The translations under genes and the position numbers were made by a program. This document shows, piece by piece, positions 9,648 to 19,535 of a stretch of DNA of 64,000 nucleotides; position 1 is the first letter of the stretch; each line of letters begins with the position of its first letter. The stretch is taken from positions 1 through 64,000 of the forward strand of contig NZ_JQKB01000020.1 of NCBI RefSeq assembly GCF_000745835.1, in the 5' to 3' direction. Origin of the DNA: Belnapia moabensis DSM 16746. Its GTDB lineage: Bacteria > Pseudomonadota > Alphaproteobacteria > Acetobacterales > Acetobacteraceae. The notes beneath the pieces are model-generated. The model was not told the DNA's origin. It saw only the letters and a program-made list of their open reading frames with translations, and made no database searches.

Positions 9648-10512
9648 CACACCCGCCCCAGCGCGAAGCCGCGCGCGATGTGGTTGCGGACGAACCAGAT
9701 GACGATCGCCCCCGGGATGATGGTCAGCACGCCCGCGGCCGCGAGCAGCCCCCAATCCATCCCTGCCGCCGAGACCGTGCGCGTCATCGTCGCCACGATG
9801 GGCTTCGCATTCACCGTCGTCAGGGTGCGGGCCAGCAGCAGCTCTACCCAGGAGAACATGAAGCAGAAGAAGGCCGCGACGCCGACGCCGCCCGCCACCA
9901 GCGGCAGGAAGTGGCGGATGAAGAAGGCCGGGAAGGACCAGCCGTCGATCGCCGCCATCTCGTCGATCTCGCGCGGCACGCCCGACATGAAGCCCTCGAG
10001 GATCCAAACCGCGAGCGGGATGTTGAACAGGCAATGCGCCAGCGCCACCGCCCAGGGCGTGTCGAACAGCCCGACCGCGCTGTAAAGCTGGAAGAAGGGT
10101 AGCGCGAAGACCGCCGGCGGCGCCATCCGGTTCGACAGCAGCCAGAAGAACAGGTGCTTGTCGCCGAGGAACCGGTAGCGGCTGAAGGCATAGGCTGCCG
10201 GCAGCGCCACGGCGAGAGAAATCACGGTATTCAGCGCCACATAGGTCAGGCTGTTTATGTAGCCGCTGTACCAGGAGGCATCGGTGAAGATGCGCCGGTA
10301 ATGCTCCAGCGTCGGGTTCTGCGGCCAGAGCGTCATCCCGGAATTGATCTCGAGATTCGTCTTCAGGCTCATGTTGACGAGCCAATAGATCGGCACGAGC
10401 AGGAACAGAAGGTAGAGCCCCAGCACCACCCGCGGCACGGCGGCGCGCAGCGCACCGCTCTCCGCCGGAGTGCGCGTCTCGGCGAGAGCCGCCGGGGCCA
10501 AGGTCGCGCCGC

Positions 10513-10516
<4 letters not shown>
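9647..10516 (-). CDS. glpQ: Glycerol ABC transporter permease (MalG-type)
   Basis: 289 residues with six predicted transmembrane helices and the ABC permease EAA-loop sequence GVPREIDEMAAIDGWSFPAFF, which contacts the ATPase. It belongs to the MalG/carbohydrate-uptake permease family. The start at 10516 is chosen because its ATG overlaps the glpP stop (ATGA); a longer upstream frame would run inside glpP. It forms the transmembrane pore with GlpP, energised by GlpS/GlpT and fed by GlpV. Confidence 0.88.
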
Positions 10517-11400
<884 letters not shown>

Positions 11401-11403
11401 CGC

Positions 11404-12462
11404 TCAGCCCTCTCCTTCGGCCAGGCGGCCATCGGCATAAACATGCAGACGCGCCGGATCGAGGGCGAGGCGTGGCTCCGCCGGCACCGCCATCCCCTCC
11501 GGCAGGGTTGCGGCGAAGGGCACTCCGTCCAGTTCCACCCGCGCGATGCGCCGCCGCCCGAGATCCTCGACGCGCCGCACCGTCACCGGCAACCCGTCCA
11601 TGGCGACCGCCGCGAATTCCGGCCGGATGCCAAGCTCCACCTTGCCCGCCAGTTGCGGATAGGCACGCGGCAGCCCGACCTTGTGCCCGCCGGCGAGGAT
11701 CGCGGTATCGCCCTCCACCGCACAGGGCAGGAAGTTCATTCCCGGCGAGCCGATGAAATGCCCGACGAAGCTATGCGCCGGCCGGTCGAACAGCGCCTCC
11801 GGCGTGCCGACCTGCACCACTTCGCCCTCGCTCATCACCACCACCCGGTCGGCGAAGGTGAGCGCCTCGGTCTGGTCATGGGTGACATAGATCATCGTCA
11901 CCGGCACCTGGCGATGCAGCTCCTTCAGCCGCGAGCGCAGCTCCCACTTCAGATGCGGGTCGATGACGGTCAGCGGCTCGTCGAATAGGATCGCGGCGAC
12001 GTCATCCCGCACCAGCCCACGCCCGAGCGAGATCTTCTGCTTGTCATCGGCTCCGAGATTGCGCGCCCGCCGATCCAGCATCGCGGTCAGCCCAAGCAGC
12101 CCCGCTACATGCTCGACGCGCGCCCGCACCGCCGCCGCCGGCACGCCGCGGTTGCGCAACGGGAAGGCCAGGTTCTCCCGCACCGTCATCGTGTCGTAGA
12201 CGACAGGGAATTGAAAGACTTGCGCCACGTTGCGCCGCTCGGTCGACAGCGCCGTGACATCACGCCCGTCGAACGACACCCGTCCCTCCCGCGGCCGCAA
12301 CAGCCCGGAGACGATGTTCAGCAGCGTCGTCTTACCGCAGCCCGAGGGACCAAGCAGCGCATAGGCGCCCGCATCCTCCCAGACCATGTCCATCGGCTTC
12401 AGAGCATAGGCGCTGCTGCCAGGATAGCCATGCGCCAGGCGCTCGAAGGCGATGCGAGCCAT
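11404..12462 (-). CDS. glpT: Glycerol ABC transporter ATP-binding subunit with degenerate signature motif
   Basis: 352-residue MalK/UgpC-type ATPase with C-terminal TOBE-like region. Walker A GPSGCGKT (38-45), Walker B ending in DE (161-162) and the switch histidine in YVTHDQ (H195) are intact. The signature loop, normally LSGGQ, is LGADD (136-140) within NLGADDKQKISLGRGL, so this subunit cannot supply a normal signature to its partner. The start at 12462 overlaps the glpS stop. It is expected to pair with GlpS as a heterodimer. Confidence 0.88.
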   Translation of the reverse strand: MARIAFERLAHGYPGSSAYALKPMDMVWEDAGAYALLGPSGCGKTTLLNIVSGLLRPREGRVSFDGRDVTALSTERRNVAQVFQFPVVYDTMTVRENLAFPLRNRGVPAAAVRARVEHVAGLLGLTAMLDRRARNLGADDKQKISLGRGLVRDDVAAILFDEPLTVIDPHLKWELRSRLKELHRQVPVTMIYVTHDQTEALTFADRVVVMSEGEVVQVGTPEALFDRPAHSFVGHFIGSPGMNFLPCAVEGDTAILAGGHKVGLPRAYPQLAGKVELGIRPEFAAVAMDGLPVTVRRVEDLGRRRIARVELDGVPFAATLPEGMAVPAEPRLALDPARLHVYADGRLAEGEG

Positions 12463-13538
12463 CAGGCAGCCTCCGCCAGCGCCGCGACCGCAGTAAGCCT
12501 GCCATCCGCGCCGAAGACCAGGCAACGCTGCGGATCGAGCCAGAGCGTAACCTCCTGCCCCGGCTCCGGCCGCTGCACGCCGGGCGTGAGCACAACCCAA
12601 TCCATCCCGCCGAAGCTGCAATGCACGTAGGTCTCGGAACCCGTCACCTCCGCCACGCGCACCACCGCCGGCAGGGCGACCGCACCCGGCAGCGGCTCCA
12701 GCGAGACCTGATGCGCGCGGATGCCGATGGTGCACTCCCCATCCACGACGCCCGCCGGCGCCGGCATGACCGCGCCCGAGCCGAGCACCAGCCGCCCGCC
12801 CTCGGCCCGCGCCGGCGCCTCGTTCAGCGGCGGATCGGAGAAGACCCGCGCCGTCGCCAGATTGCCCGGCCGGCGGAACACCTCGCCCGCCCGCCCGAAC
12901 TGCGTAACCCGCCCTTCCGAGAGCGTGGCGACGAACCCGCCCAGCAGCAGCGCCTCCGCCGGCTCCGTCGTCGCATAGACGAAGACCGATCCGGTCTCGG
13001 CGAAGAGCTTCGGCAATTCCTCTCGCAATTCCTCGCGCAGCTTATAGTCGAGATTGGCCAACGGCTCATCCATCAAGACCAGCGACGCGCGCTTGACGAG
13101 CGCCCGCGCGATCGCTGTCCGCTGCTGCTGTCCGCCGGACAACTCCAGCGGCCGCCGTGCCAGATAGGGCTCCAGCCGCAGCAGCCGCGCCGCTTCGCGT
13201 ACCCGCCCTTCGATCTCCGCCCGCTTGAGCCCCGCCACCCGCAGCGGCGAGGCTATATTCTCGAATACCGAGAGCGTCGGATAGTTGATGAACTGCTGAT
13301 ACACCATGGCGACGCTCCGCCGCCGCACCGGCTGCCCCGTCACCTCCCGCCCCTCGGCGAAAAGCCGCCCCTCGCTCGGACGATCCAGCCCCGCCAGCAG
13401 CCGCAGCAGCGTCGTCTTGCCTGCGCCGGTCGGGCCGAGAAGCACATTCGGCAGCTCCGGCTGCAACTCCAGCGTCACGGGATGCAGCACCGCCTCGCCG
13501 CCGGAGGACAGCGCCAGCCCTTCCGCCCGCACCGTCAT
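12462..13538 (-). CDS. glpS: Glycerol ABC transporter ATP-binding subunit lacking the switch histidine
   Basis: 358-residue MalK/UgpC-type ATPase. Walker A GPTGAGKT (35-42), signature LSGGQQQR (133-140) and Walker B LVLMDEP (153-159) are canonical. The switch-loop histidine is replaced: VYATTEPAEA places Thr191 where YVTHD would have His. Its intact signature and GlpT's intact Walker/His set would form one normal composite ATP site, with a second degenerate one. Start at 13538 overlaps the glpD stop. Confidence 0.88.
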   Translation of the reverse strand: MTVRAEGLALSSGGEAVLHPVTLELQPELPNVLLGPTGAGKTTLLRLLAGLDRPSEGRLFAEGREVTGQPVRRRSVAMVYQQFINYPTLSVFENIASPLRVAGLKRAEIEGRVREAARLLRLEPYLARRPLELSGGQQQRTAIARALVKRASLVLMDEPLANLDYKLREELREELPKLFAETGSVFVYATTEPAEALLLGGFVATLSEGRVTQFGRAGEVFRRPGNLATARVFSDPPLNEAPARAEGGRLVLGSGAVMPAPAGVVDGECTIGIRAHQVSLEPLPGAVALPAVVRVAEVTGSETYVHCSFGGMDWVVLTPGVQRPEPGQEVTLWLDPQRCLVFGADGRLTAVAALAEAA

Positions 13539-15061
13539 TCCGCCGCCCTCCCGGCCGCAGCCCGCGCCGCGTCCATATACTCCGCCAGCGCCGCCTGCCC
13601 CGCCTGATCGACCCGCAGCCCAAGCTTGCTCCGCCGCCACAGCACATCGGCTGGCGCGCGGGCCCATTCCTCCCGCATCTGCCAATCCACCTCGCGCGCC
13701 GTCAGCCCGGCGCCGAAATGCTGGCCGAGATCCTCCATACCGCGCGCATCCCCCAGCACCCGCACGGCCCGCGTGCCGTATTGCCGGACGAGCCGTCGCG
13801 CCAGCTTGGCCTCGATGAAGGGATAGTCGCGCCGCAACGCCTCGACCAATGCCGGCGCCCCGTCCCAGGGAAAGTCGCCCCCCGGCAGCGAGGCGGCATC
13901 CGTCCAGCCCGGCTTCAGCCCCGGAAAATGCGGCGCCAGCTTCGCCATCGCCGCCTCGGCCAACCGTCGATAGGTGGTGATCTTGCCGCCGAAGACGCTG
14001 AGCAGCGGCGCCCCGCCCTCCGCCTCGTCGATTTTGAGGACGTAGTCGCGCGTCGCCTCCTGCGCCTTCGACGCGCCGTCGTCATAGAGCGGCCGCACCC
14101 CGGAATAGCTCCAGACCACATCGGCGGGCGTGACGGGCTGGCGGAAATACTCGCTCACCGCACGGCAGAGATAGGCGGTCTCCGCCTCGGAGATCTTCGC
14201 TGTCGCCGGATCGCCCTCGAACTCCTCATCGGTTGTGCCGATGAGCATGAAGTCTTCCTCATAAGGAATCGAGAAGCAGATCCGTCCATCCGGATTCTGG
14301 AAGATGTAGCAACGGTCGTGCTCATAGAGCCGCCGGGTGACGATATGGCTGCCCTTCACCATCCTGACTCGCGCCGGCGTGTTGACGCCTGCGACACCGC
14401 CGAGCACCGAGCCCACCCAGGGCCCCGCCGCATTCACCAGCGCCCGCGCCTGCACCTCGCTGACGGCGCCGCTGTCCTCGTCGCGCAGCGTCGCATGCCA
14501 CAGCCCACCCTCGCGCCGGGCGGAGGCCACGCGGGTCCTTGTCCTGACGGTCGCGCCACGATCTGCCGCATCCCGCGCATTCAGCACGACGAGCCGTGCG
14601 TCCTCCACCCAGCAATCGGAATATTCGAAGCCGCGCGTCAACTCGGGCTTGAGCGGCGCCCCCACCGGGTCCCGCCGCAGATCGACGCTGCGCGTCGGCG
14701 GCAGGATGCGCCGCCCGCCCAGATGGTCATAGAGGAAGAGCCCAAGCCTGAGGATCGGCCAGGGCCGCTGCCCCGCATTGTGCGGCAGCACGAAGCGCAG
14801 CGGCCAGACGATATGCGGCGCCGCCCGCAGCAGCACCTCGCGCTCGATCAGCGCCTCCCGCACCAGGCGAAACTCCCGGTACTCGAGATAACGCAACCCG
14901 CCATGGATCAGCTTGGTGGAGGAGGAGGAGGTCGCGCCCGCCAGGTCGCCCTTCTCGGCAAGGGTTACGGAGAGGCCCCGCCCTACCGCGTCACGCGCGA
15001 TGCCGCAGCCATTCACGCCCCCGCCGATGACGAGGAGATCCTGAACCTGGCTGTTGCCCAT
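13535..15061 (-). CDS. glpD: Aerobic glycerol-3-phosphate dehydrogenase
   Basis: About 508 residues, usual GlpD length. FAD-dependent membrane-associated enzyme oxidising glycerol 3-phosphate to dihydroxyacetone phosphate and passing electrons to quinone. N-terminal dinucleotide-binding motif VIGGGVNGCGIARDA, then GATSSSSTKLIHGGLRYLE, a hallmark of this family, and VIGTTDEEFEGD-like sequence (LIGTTDEEF) before the C-terminal domain. The start is given at the ATG at 15061; a GTG at 15070 is an alternative. First structural gene of the glycerol operon, with a candidate GlpR box upstream. Confidence 0.93.
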   Translation of the reverse strand: MGNSQVQDLLVIGGGVNGCGIARDAVGRGLSVTLAEKGDLAGATSSSSTKLIHGGLRYLEYREFRLVREALIEREVLLRAAPHIVWPLRFVLPHNAGQRPWPILRLGLFLYDHLGGRRILPPTRSVDLRRDPVGAPLKPELTRGFEYSDCWVEDARLVVLNARDAADRGATVRTRTRVASARREGGLWHATLRDEDSGAVSEVQARALVNAAGPWVGSVLGGVAGVNTPARVRMVKGSHIVTRRLYEHDRCYIFQNPDGRICFSIPYEEDFMLIGTTDEEFEGDPATAKISEAETAYLCRAVSEYFRQPVTPADVVWSYSGVRPLYDDGASKAQEATRDYVLKIDEAEGGAPLLSVFGGKITTYRRLAEAAMAKLAPHFPGLKPGWTDAASLPGGDFPWDGAPALVEALRRDYPFIEAKLARRLVRQYGTRAVRVLGDARGMEDLGQHFGAGLTAREVDWQMREEWARAPADVLWRRSKLGLRVDQAGQAALAEYMDAARAAAGRAAE

Positions 15062-15113
15062 TGCTGCCACGCGACCTTCCCTGACCCTTACGGTGATGCT
15101 TCCTCAGCCCATC

Positions 15114-15133
15114 CGAAAGCGCAAGCGAAAATT
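15114..15133 (-). promoter_or_regulatory. Candidate GlpR operator upstream of glpD
   Basis: On the minus strand the gap between glpR and glpD reads TTTTCGCTTGCGCTTTCG, repeating TTCGCTT-like units typical of DeoR-family operators. The 11-mer TTGCGCTTTCG recurs upstream of glpR in the same orientation. Binding is inferred. Confidence 0.5.
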
Positions 15134-15151
15134 CCGCGCCTTAACCGCACC

Positions 15152-15946
15152 TCACCGGGTTTCGCTTCCCGCCAGCTCCACGTGCGTTCCCGCCTCCCGG
15201 CAGGCTTCGGTGAAACGCTGCGGCGGCGGCCGGTCCGTCACCACCGTATGCAGTTGCCGCACATGGCCGATCCGGATCGGCGCCGAGCGTTCGAACTTCC
15301 CCGCATCCGCCACCAGGATCGGTTGCCGCGCATTGCCGAGGATGGCGCGCGACACCCGCACCTCGCGGTAGTCGTAGTCCAGCAGGCTGCCATCCTCATC
15401 GAGGGCGGAGGCGCCGATCACCGCGAAATCCAGCTTGAACTCGGAGACGAGGTCCACCGTCGCCTCCCCCGCGATGCCGCCATCGCTCTGCCGCACCGGC
15501 CCGCCGGCGACCACCACCTCCACCCCCGGGCTCGGCAGCAGGATGGAGACGACATGGATGTTGTTGGTGACGACGAGTAGATCGCGATGCCGTGTCAACG
15601 CCCGCGCCACCTCCTCCGTCGTCGTGCCGATATTGATGAAGAGCGAGGAGCCGTCCGGGATCAGCGCCGCGCAACGCGCCGCGATCCGCCGCTTCTCCTC
15701 ATGCGCCAGCGCCCGTCGCGCCTCGTAGGAGGCGTTGGCGACGCCCGAGGCCAGCATCGCCCCGCCATGCTGTCGCGCCAGCAGACCGAGGTCGCGCAAC
15801 AGGTTGAGGTCCTTGCGGATGGTCTGCGGGCTGACGGCGAAGCGCGCCGCCAGCTCCTCCACCCCGACGCGTCCAGCCCCACGGGCCAAGCTCAAAATGG
15901 CCTGCTGCCGATCTGAAAGTTCCGCAAGGGGCAGTGTCGTCGTCAC
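15152..15946 (-). CDS. glpR: DeoR-family transcriptional regulator of glycerol metabolism
   Basis: About 264 residues, standard for DeoR/GlpR. N-terminal helix-turn-helix (LSDRQQAILSLARG...VGVEELAARFAVSPQTIRKDLN), then the sugar-phosphate sensing domain with INIGTTTEEVARAL and the phosphate-site sequence GASALDEDGSLLDYDYREV. It probably represses the glp operon until glycerol 3-phosphate accumulates. The start is uncertain: GTG at 15946 is used here and TTG at 15964 is in frame; neither has a strong ribosome site. It lies directly upstream of glpD on the same strand, with candidate boxes before both genes. Confidence 0.88.
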   Translation of the reverse strand: MTTTLPLAELSDRQQAILSLARGAGRVGVEELAARFAVSPQTIRKDLNLLRDLGLLARQHGGAMLASGVANASYEARRALAHEEKRRIAARCAALIPDGSSLFINIGTTTEEVARALTRHRDLLVVTNNIHVVSILLPSPGVEVVVAGGPVRQSDGGIAGEATVDLVSEFKLDFAVIGASALDEDGSLLDYDYREVRVSRAILGNARQPILVADAGKFERSAPIRIGHVRQLHTVVTDRPPPQRFTEACREAGTHVELAGSETR

Positions 15947-15972
15947 CCCATAACGATGCGCCAACCGCGCCT

Positions 15973-15989
15973 CAAACGAAAGCGCAAAG
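15973..15989 (-). promoter_or_regulatory. Candidate GlpR operator upstream of glpR
   Basis: Minus-strand CTTTGCGCTTTCGTTTG sits just upstream of glpR and shares the 11-mer TTGCGCTTTCG with the box before glpD. The arrangement suggests autoregulation. It also lies in the 3' gap after the yeeE-like gene. Inference from repeat and position only. Confidence 0.45.
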
Positions 15990-15994
15990 CTCGC

Positions 15995-17224
15995 TCAGCA
16001 CCCCGTCTGCCGCGGCAGCCGCTCCACCTCCAGCCCGAAAAGTGGCCGGATGCCCGTCCCCAGCCAGTTGCCGAAGAAGGCCGCCACCATCCAGACCCAT
16101 CCATGCAGGCTGCCAGAGGCGATCCCCGAGAAATAGGCGCCGATATTGCACCCATAGGCGAGCCGTGCCCCATAGCCCAGCATCACCCCACCCACCACGG
16201 CGGCCAATGCCGAGCGCCAGGGTACCCGCCAGCCCGGCGAGAACCGCCCCGCCAGCGCCGAAGCCAGCAGCGCGCCGAGGATGATGCCGAAATCCATCAC
16301 CGAAGTGACATCGGTCAGCACGCTCCCCTCCAGCGCTGCCCGCGGCCCGGGCGCCTGCCAATAAGGCCAGCTCGCCGGATCAAGCCCGATCAGAGCCGCC
16401 GCCTTGGACCCCCAGAGGGCGAAGGCCGCGGTGATCCCCCAGGGCCGCCCCGACAGCGCCAGCGTTACGAAGTTCAGCACCGCCAGCGCCACCGCCCCGG
16501 CGACCAGCGGCCAGGGCCCGCGCAGCAGCCGGGCGAGGCCCCGCCGCGGCGCATCCGGCGGCGTCACCAGCCGCCCATGCCGTCGCCGCTCCAGAATTAC
16601 CGTCAGCCAAGCGATGCCGGCAAAGACCGCAAGATTGGCGGCAAGCGCCGGCACCACTCCCCATGCCTGCACCACAGACACAGGCTCCAGATGCGGCAGC
16701 GCCGACCACCAGTGCAGATGCGCCGCCCCCAGCGCAGAGCCGGCGATGAAGGCCGCCAGCGTCAGCAGCATCCGCACCGAACCGCCGCCTACAGTATAAA
16801 GGGTGCCCGAGGCGCAGCCCCCGCCCATCTGCATCCCGATGCCGAAGAGGAAGGCGCCGAACACGACCGAGACGCCGACCGGCGACACCAGCCCCCGCAC
16901 CGGCTCGCCGAACAGCGTCCCCGTCGCCAGCACCGGAAAGAACAGCAGTACCGCGACGGCCAGCATCACCATCTGTGCCCGCAGCCCCGCCCCACGCCGG
17001 TCGGCGATGAAAACACGCCAGGCCGAGGTGAAGCCGAAGGCCGCGTGATACAGCACCAGCCCCAGCGCCGCCCCGAGCAGGAACAGTTCCGCCTGCCGCG
17101 GGCTGACCGCCTGCGCGATGACGCCGCCGCCCAGCAGCAGCAGCGCTCCGGCGATCAGCGCCGCCGGGACATTGATAGCGACCTGCCGCACCCCCACCGG
17201 GGCGGCCATGCTCGTCGCGGACAT
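15995..17224 (-). CDS. YeeE/YedE-family sulfur-compound transporter
   Basis: 409-residue polytopic inner-membrane protein of the YeeE/YedE (DUF395/TsuA) family, whose characterised members import thiosulfate by relay between conserved cysteines. Both hallmark motifs are present: GIGMQMGGGCASGTLYT in the first half and GYGARLAYGCNIGAYFSG in the second, each carrying the key Cys. Hydrophobic segments are consistent with about ten or more helices. The ATG at 17224 is preferred over an upstream frame that is Arg/Gly-rich and non-hydrophobic. Neighbours do not include TusA, so the transported species is not fixed. Confidence 0.82.
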   Translation of the reverse strand: MSATSMAAPVGVRQVAINVPAALIAGALLLLGGGVIAQAVSPRQAELFLLGAALGLVLYHAAFGFTSAWRVFIADRRGAGLRAQMVMLAVAVLLFFPVLATGTLFGEPVRGLVSPVGVSVVFGAFLFGIGMQMGGGCASGTLYTVGGGSVRMLLTLAAFIAGSALGAAHLHWWSALPHLEPVSVVQAWGVVPALAANLAVFAGIAWLTVILERRRHGRLVTPPDAPRRGLARLLRGPWPLVAGAVALAVLNFVTLALSGRPWGITAAFALWGSKAAALIGLDPASWPYWQAPGPRAALEGSVLTDVTSVMDFGIILGALLASALAGRFSPGWRVPWRSALAAVVGGVMLGYGARLAYGCNIGAYFSGIASGSLHGWVWMVAAFFGNWLGTGIRPLFGLEVERLPRQTGC

Positions 17225-17309
17225 GCCAACTCCAATCCTGTCGAACCCGTCACACGCTAGATAGGGCCGGTCCCGATCCTCGCCCCATTCCCATCGCGCA
17301 TGGCACCCT

Positions 17310-19535
17310 TCACCCCAGCAACCGCTCCGGCGTGATCGGCAGCTCGCGGATGCGCCGCCCCGTCGCATGCCAGACGGCATTGGCTATTGCCGGCGCCACG
17401 CCGCAGATCGCCACCTCCGCCAGCCCCTTCACCCCGAGCGGGTTGAAGTTGCGGTCGTCATTGGGGACGAAGATCGCCTCCATCTCCGCCACATCCGCAT
17501 TCACCGGCACCAGGTATTCGGCGAGGTTGGCATTCATCACCTTGCCGAAGCGCGCATCCCATTCCGCCCGCTCCTCCAACGCCATGCCGAGCCCGCCGAC
17601 CATGCCGCCGATGCACTGGCTGCGCGCCGTCTTCGGGTTGATGACGCGCCCCACGTCATAGGCGCCGATCATCCGCGGCACCCGCACCGTGCCCAGCAAC
17701 TCATCGACCCGCACCTCGACGAAGATCGCCCCGAAAGCGGCCGAGGAGTATTTCTTCGTCTCCTCGCCCGGCTGCGCGCTGCCCTCGGCCTCGACCCAGC
17801 CGAGATTGTGCTGCCGCAACAGCTCCGCATAGGGCACCACCGGCCCGCTGCCATCGGCCCGGCCGAGCCCTCCCTCGCGCGCCACCACCGCATCTTCCGC
17901 CAGTCCGGCGAAGGGCCCCTGTTGCGCCGCCCGCGCCAGCGAGGTCAGCTTCGTCTGCACCGCCCGGCAGGCCGCGACGACGGCATTGCCGAGGCTCGCC
18001 ATGGTGATGGAGCCGCCATGCACCGGCGCATAGGGCAGGTTGGTATCGCCCAGCTCGAAGCGTACATGATCGACTGGCAGGCCCAGCGTCTCCGCCGCCA
18101 CCTGCGTCATCGAGGTATAGGTCCCCGGCCCCATATCGGAGGAGGCGCTGCGCACCACCGCCATTCCGTTCCCGGTCAGCGCAACGGAGGCCGAGCCGCC
18201 GCTCCGGTCGGAATGATAGATCGCCGTCGCCATGCCGTAGCCGATGAGCATGCCGCCCTCGCGCATCGAACGCGGCTCGGGCTTGCGCCGCGCCCAGCCG
18301 AAGCGCTCCGCCGCCGTCTCGTAGCAGGCCCGCAGCTCCTTGCTCGACCAGGGCAGTCCCTTCTGCTGATCCTGCTCCGCATAGTTGCGCAGCCGCAGCT
18401 CCAGCGGGTCCATCCCCAGCTCCGCCGCCAGCTCGTCCATCGCCATCTCGAGGCCGAGCACGCCCGTCACCACGCCCGGCGCCCGCATCGGGCAGGGCGA
18501 GTTGGTGTCCATCTCCACCAGCCGGTAGCGCGCCCGCAGGTTGTCGCACTGATAGAGGTGGCTGGTCGGCGAGAGCGCCGTCTCGGCATATTCCTCGTAC
18601 CGCCCGACCTGCTGGATCACATCATGCTCCAGCGCGACCAGCCTGCCCTCCTTGTCCGCACCGAGCCGCAGATGCTGCTCCGAATGCGGCCGGAAGCCGA
18701 CCGCCATGTAGAGCTGCCGCCGCGTCAGCTCCAGCCGTACCGGCCGCCTGACCCGCTTCGCCGCCATCACCGCCAGCGTCACATGCGGCCAGGTCCGGAG
18801 CGCCGAGCCGAAAGCCCCGCCGACGAATGGGGAGACGACACGGATGCGCTCTTCCTCCATCCCGAAGACATGCGCGATCTCCTTGCGGTCGTTGTCCACC
18901 CATTGCGTCTTGTCGTAGAGGGTGAGGTTCTCGCCCTCCCAATGCGCGATGGTCACATGCGGCTCGATCGCATTGTGATGCTCCCGCGGATGCACATAGC
19001 GCGCCTCGACCTGCACCGGCGCCTCCCGCATCGCGCCCTCGACATCGCCGCGCCCGAGCTCCGGCACCCGCCCGGCCTTGGCATTGCCCTCGCTCGGTGG
19101 CCGCCCCTGCTTGGCGTCGAAGATCGTCACCGCCGGGCTCCGCGCATACTCCACGCGGACAAGCTCCGCCGCATGCACCGCCTGCTCCAGCGTCTCGGCG
19201 ACGACCACCGCCACCGGCTCGCCATTGAAGCGCACCTGGTCGTCCTGCAGCACATGCAGCTGCTCGCCCGACTGCGCATCCACCTGCGGCCGCTGCGCGA
19301 TCTGCTTGTAGGGCAGACGCGGCGCATCCTCATGCGTCATGACCGCGAGCACCCCCGGCGCCGCCTCCGCCGCCGCGCGGTCGATGCTGCGCACATGGCC
19401 ACGCGGGATGGTCGCCAGCACCATCGCCGCATAGGCGAGGCCGGGCAGGTCGAATTCCGCCGCATAGGTCGCATGGCCGGTGACCTTGGCCGGGCCATCC
19501 ACCCGGCTGACGGGCTGTCCGATGATCGCGTTCAT
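17310..19535 (-). CDS. Aldehyde oxidoreductase molybdenum-binding subunit (PaoC-like, xanthine oxidase family)
   Basis: 741 residues, the large subunit of a three-component molybdenum hydroxylase. Family segments are visible: GQPVSRVDGPAKVTGHATYAAEF at the start, FVGGAFGSALRTWPH, PMRAPGVVTGVLGLEMAMDELA, SSDMGPGTYTSMTQVAAETLG and the C-terminal GVKGLAEV whose Glu (about residue 707) is the catalytic base. The length and accompanying FAD subunit with four Cys match the PaoABC (YagTSR) group, which oxidises aldehydes to acids. Its ATG overlaps the stop of the FAD-subunit gene. No molybdenum-cofactor insertion chaperone (PaoD/XdhC) is in the window. Substrate unknown. Confidence 0.87.
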   Translation of the reverse strand: MNAIIGQPVSRVDGPAKVTGHATYAAEFDLPGLAYAAMVLATIPRGHVRSIDRAAAEAAPGVLAVMTHEDAPRLPYKQIAQRPQVDAQSGEQLHVLQDDQVRFNGEPVAVVVAETLEQAVHAAELVRVEYARSPAVTIFDAKQGRPPSEGNAKAGRVPELGRGDVEGAMREAPVQVEARYVHPREHHNAIEPHVTIAHWEGENLTLYDKTQWVDNDRKEIAHVFGMEEERIRVVSPFVGGAFGSALRTWPHVTLAVMAAKRVRRPVRLELTRRQLYMAVGFRPHSEQHLRLGADKEGRLVALEHDVIQQVGRYEEYAETALSPTSHLYQCDNLRARYRLVEMDTNSPCPMRAPGVVTGVLGLEMAMDELAAELGMDPLELRLRNYAEQDQQKGLPWSSKELRACYETAAERFGWARRKPEPRSMREGGMLIGYGMATAIYHSDRSGGSASVALTGNGMAVVRSASSDMGPGTYTSMTQVAAETLGLPVDHVRFELGDTNLPYAPVHGGSITMASLGNAVVAACRAVQTKLTSLARAAQQGPFAGLAEDAVVAREGGLGRADGSGPVVPYAELLRQHNLGWVEAEGSAQPGEETKKYSSAAFGAIFVEVRVDELLGTVRVPRMIGAYDVGRVINPKTARSQCIGGMVGGLGMALEERAEWDARFGKVMNANLAEYLVPVNADVAEMEAIFVPNDDRNFNPLGVKGLAEVAICGVAPAIANAVWHATGRRIRELPITPERLLG

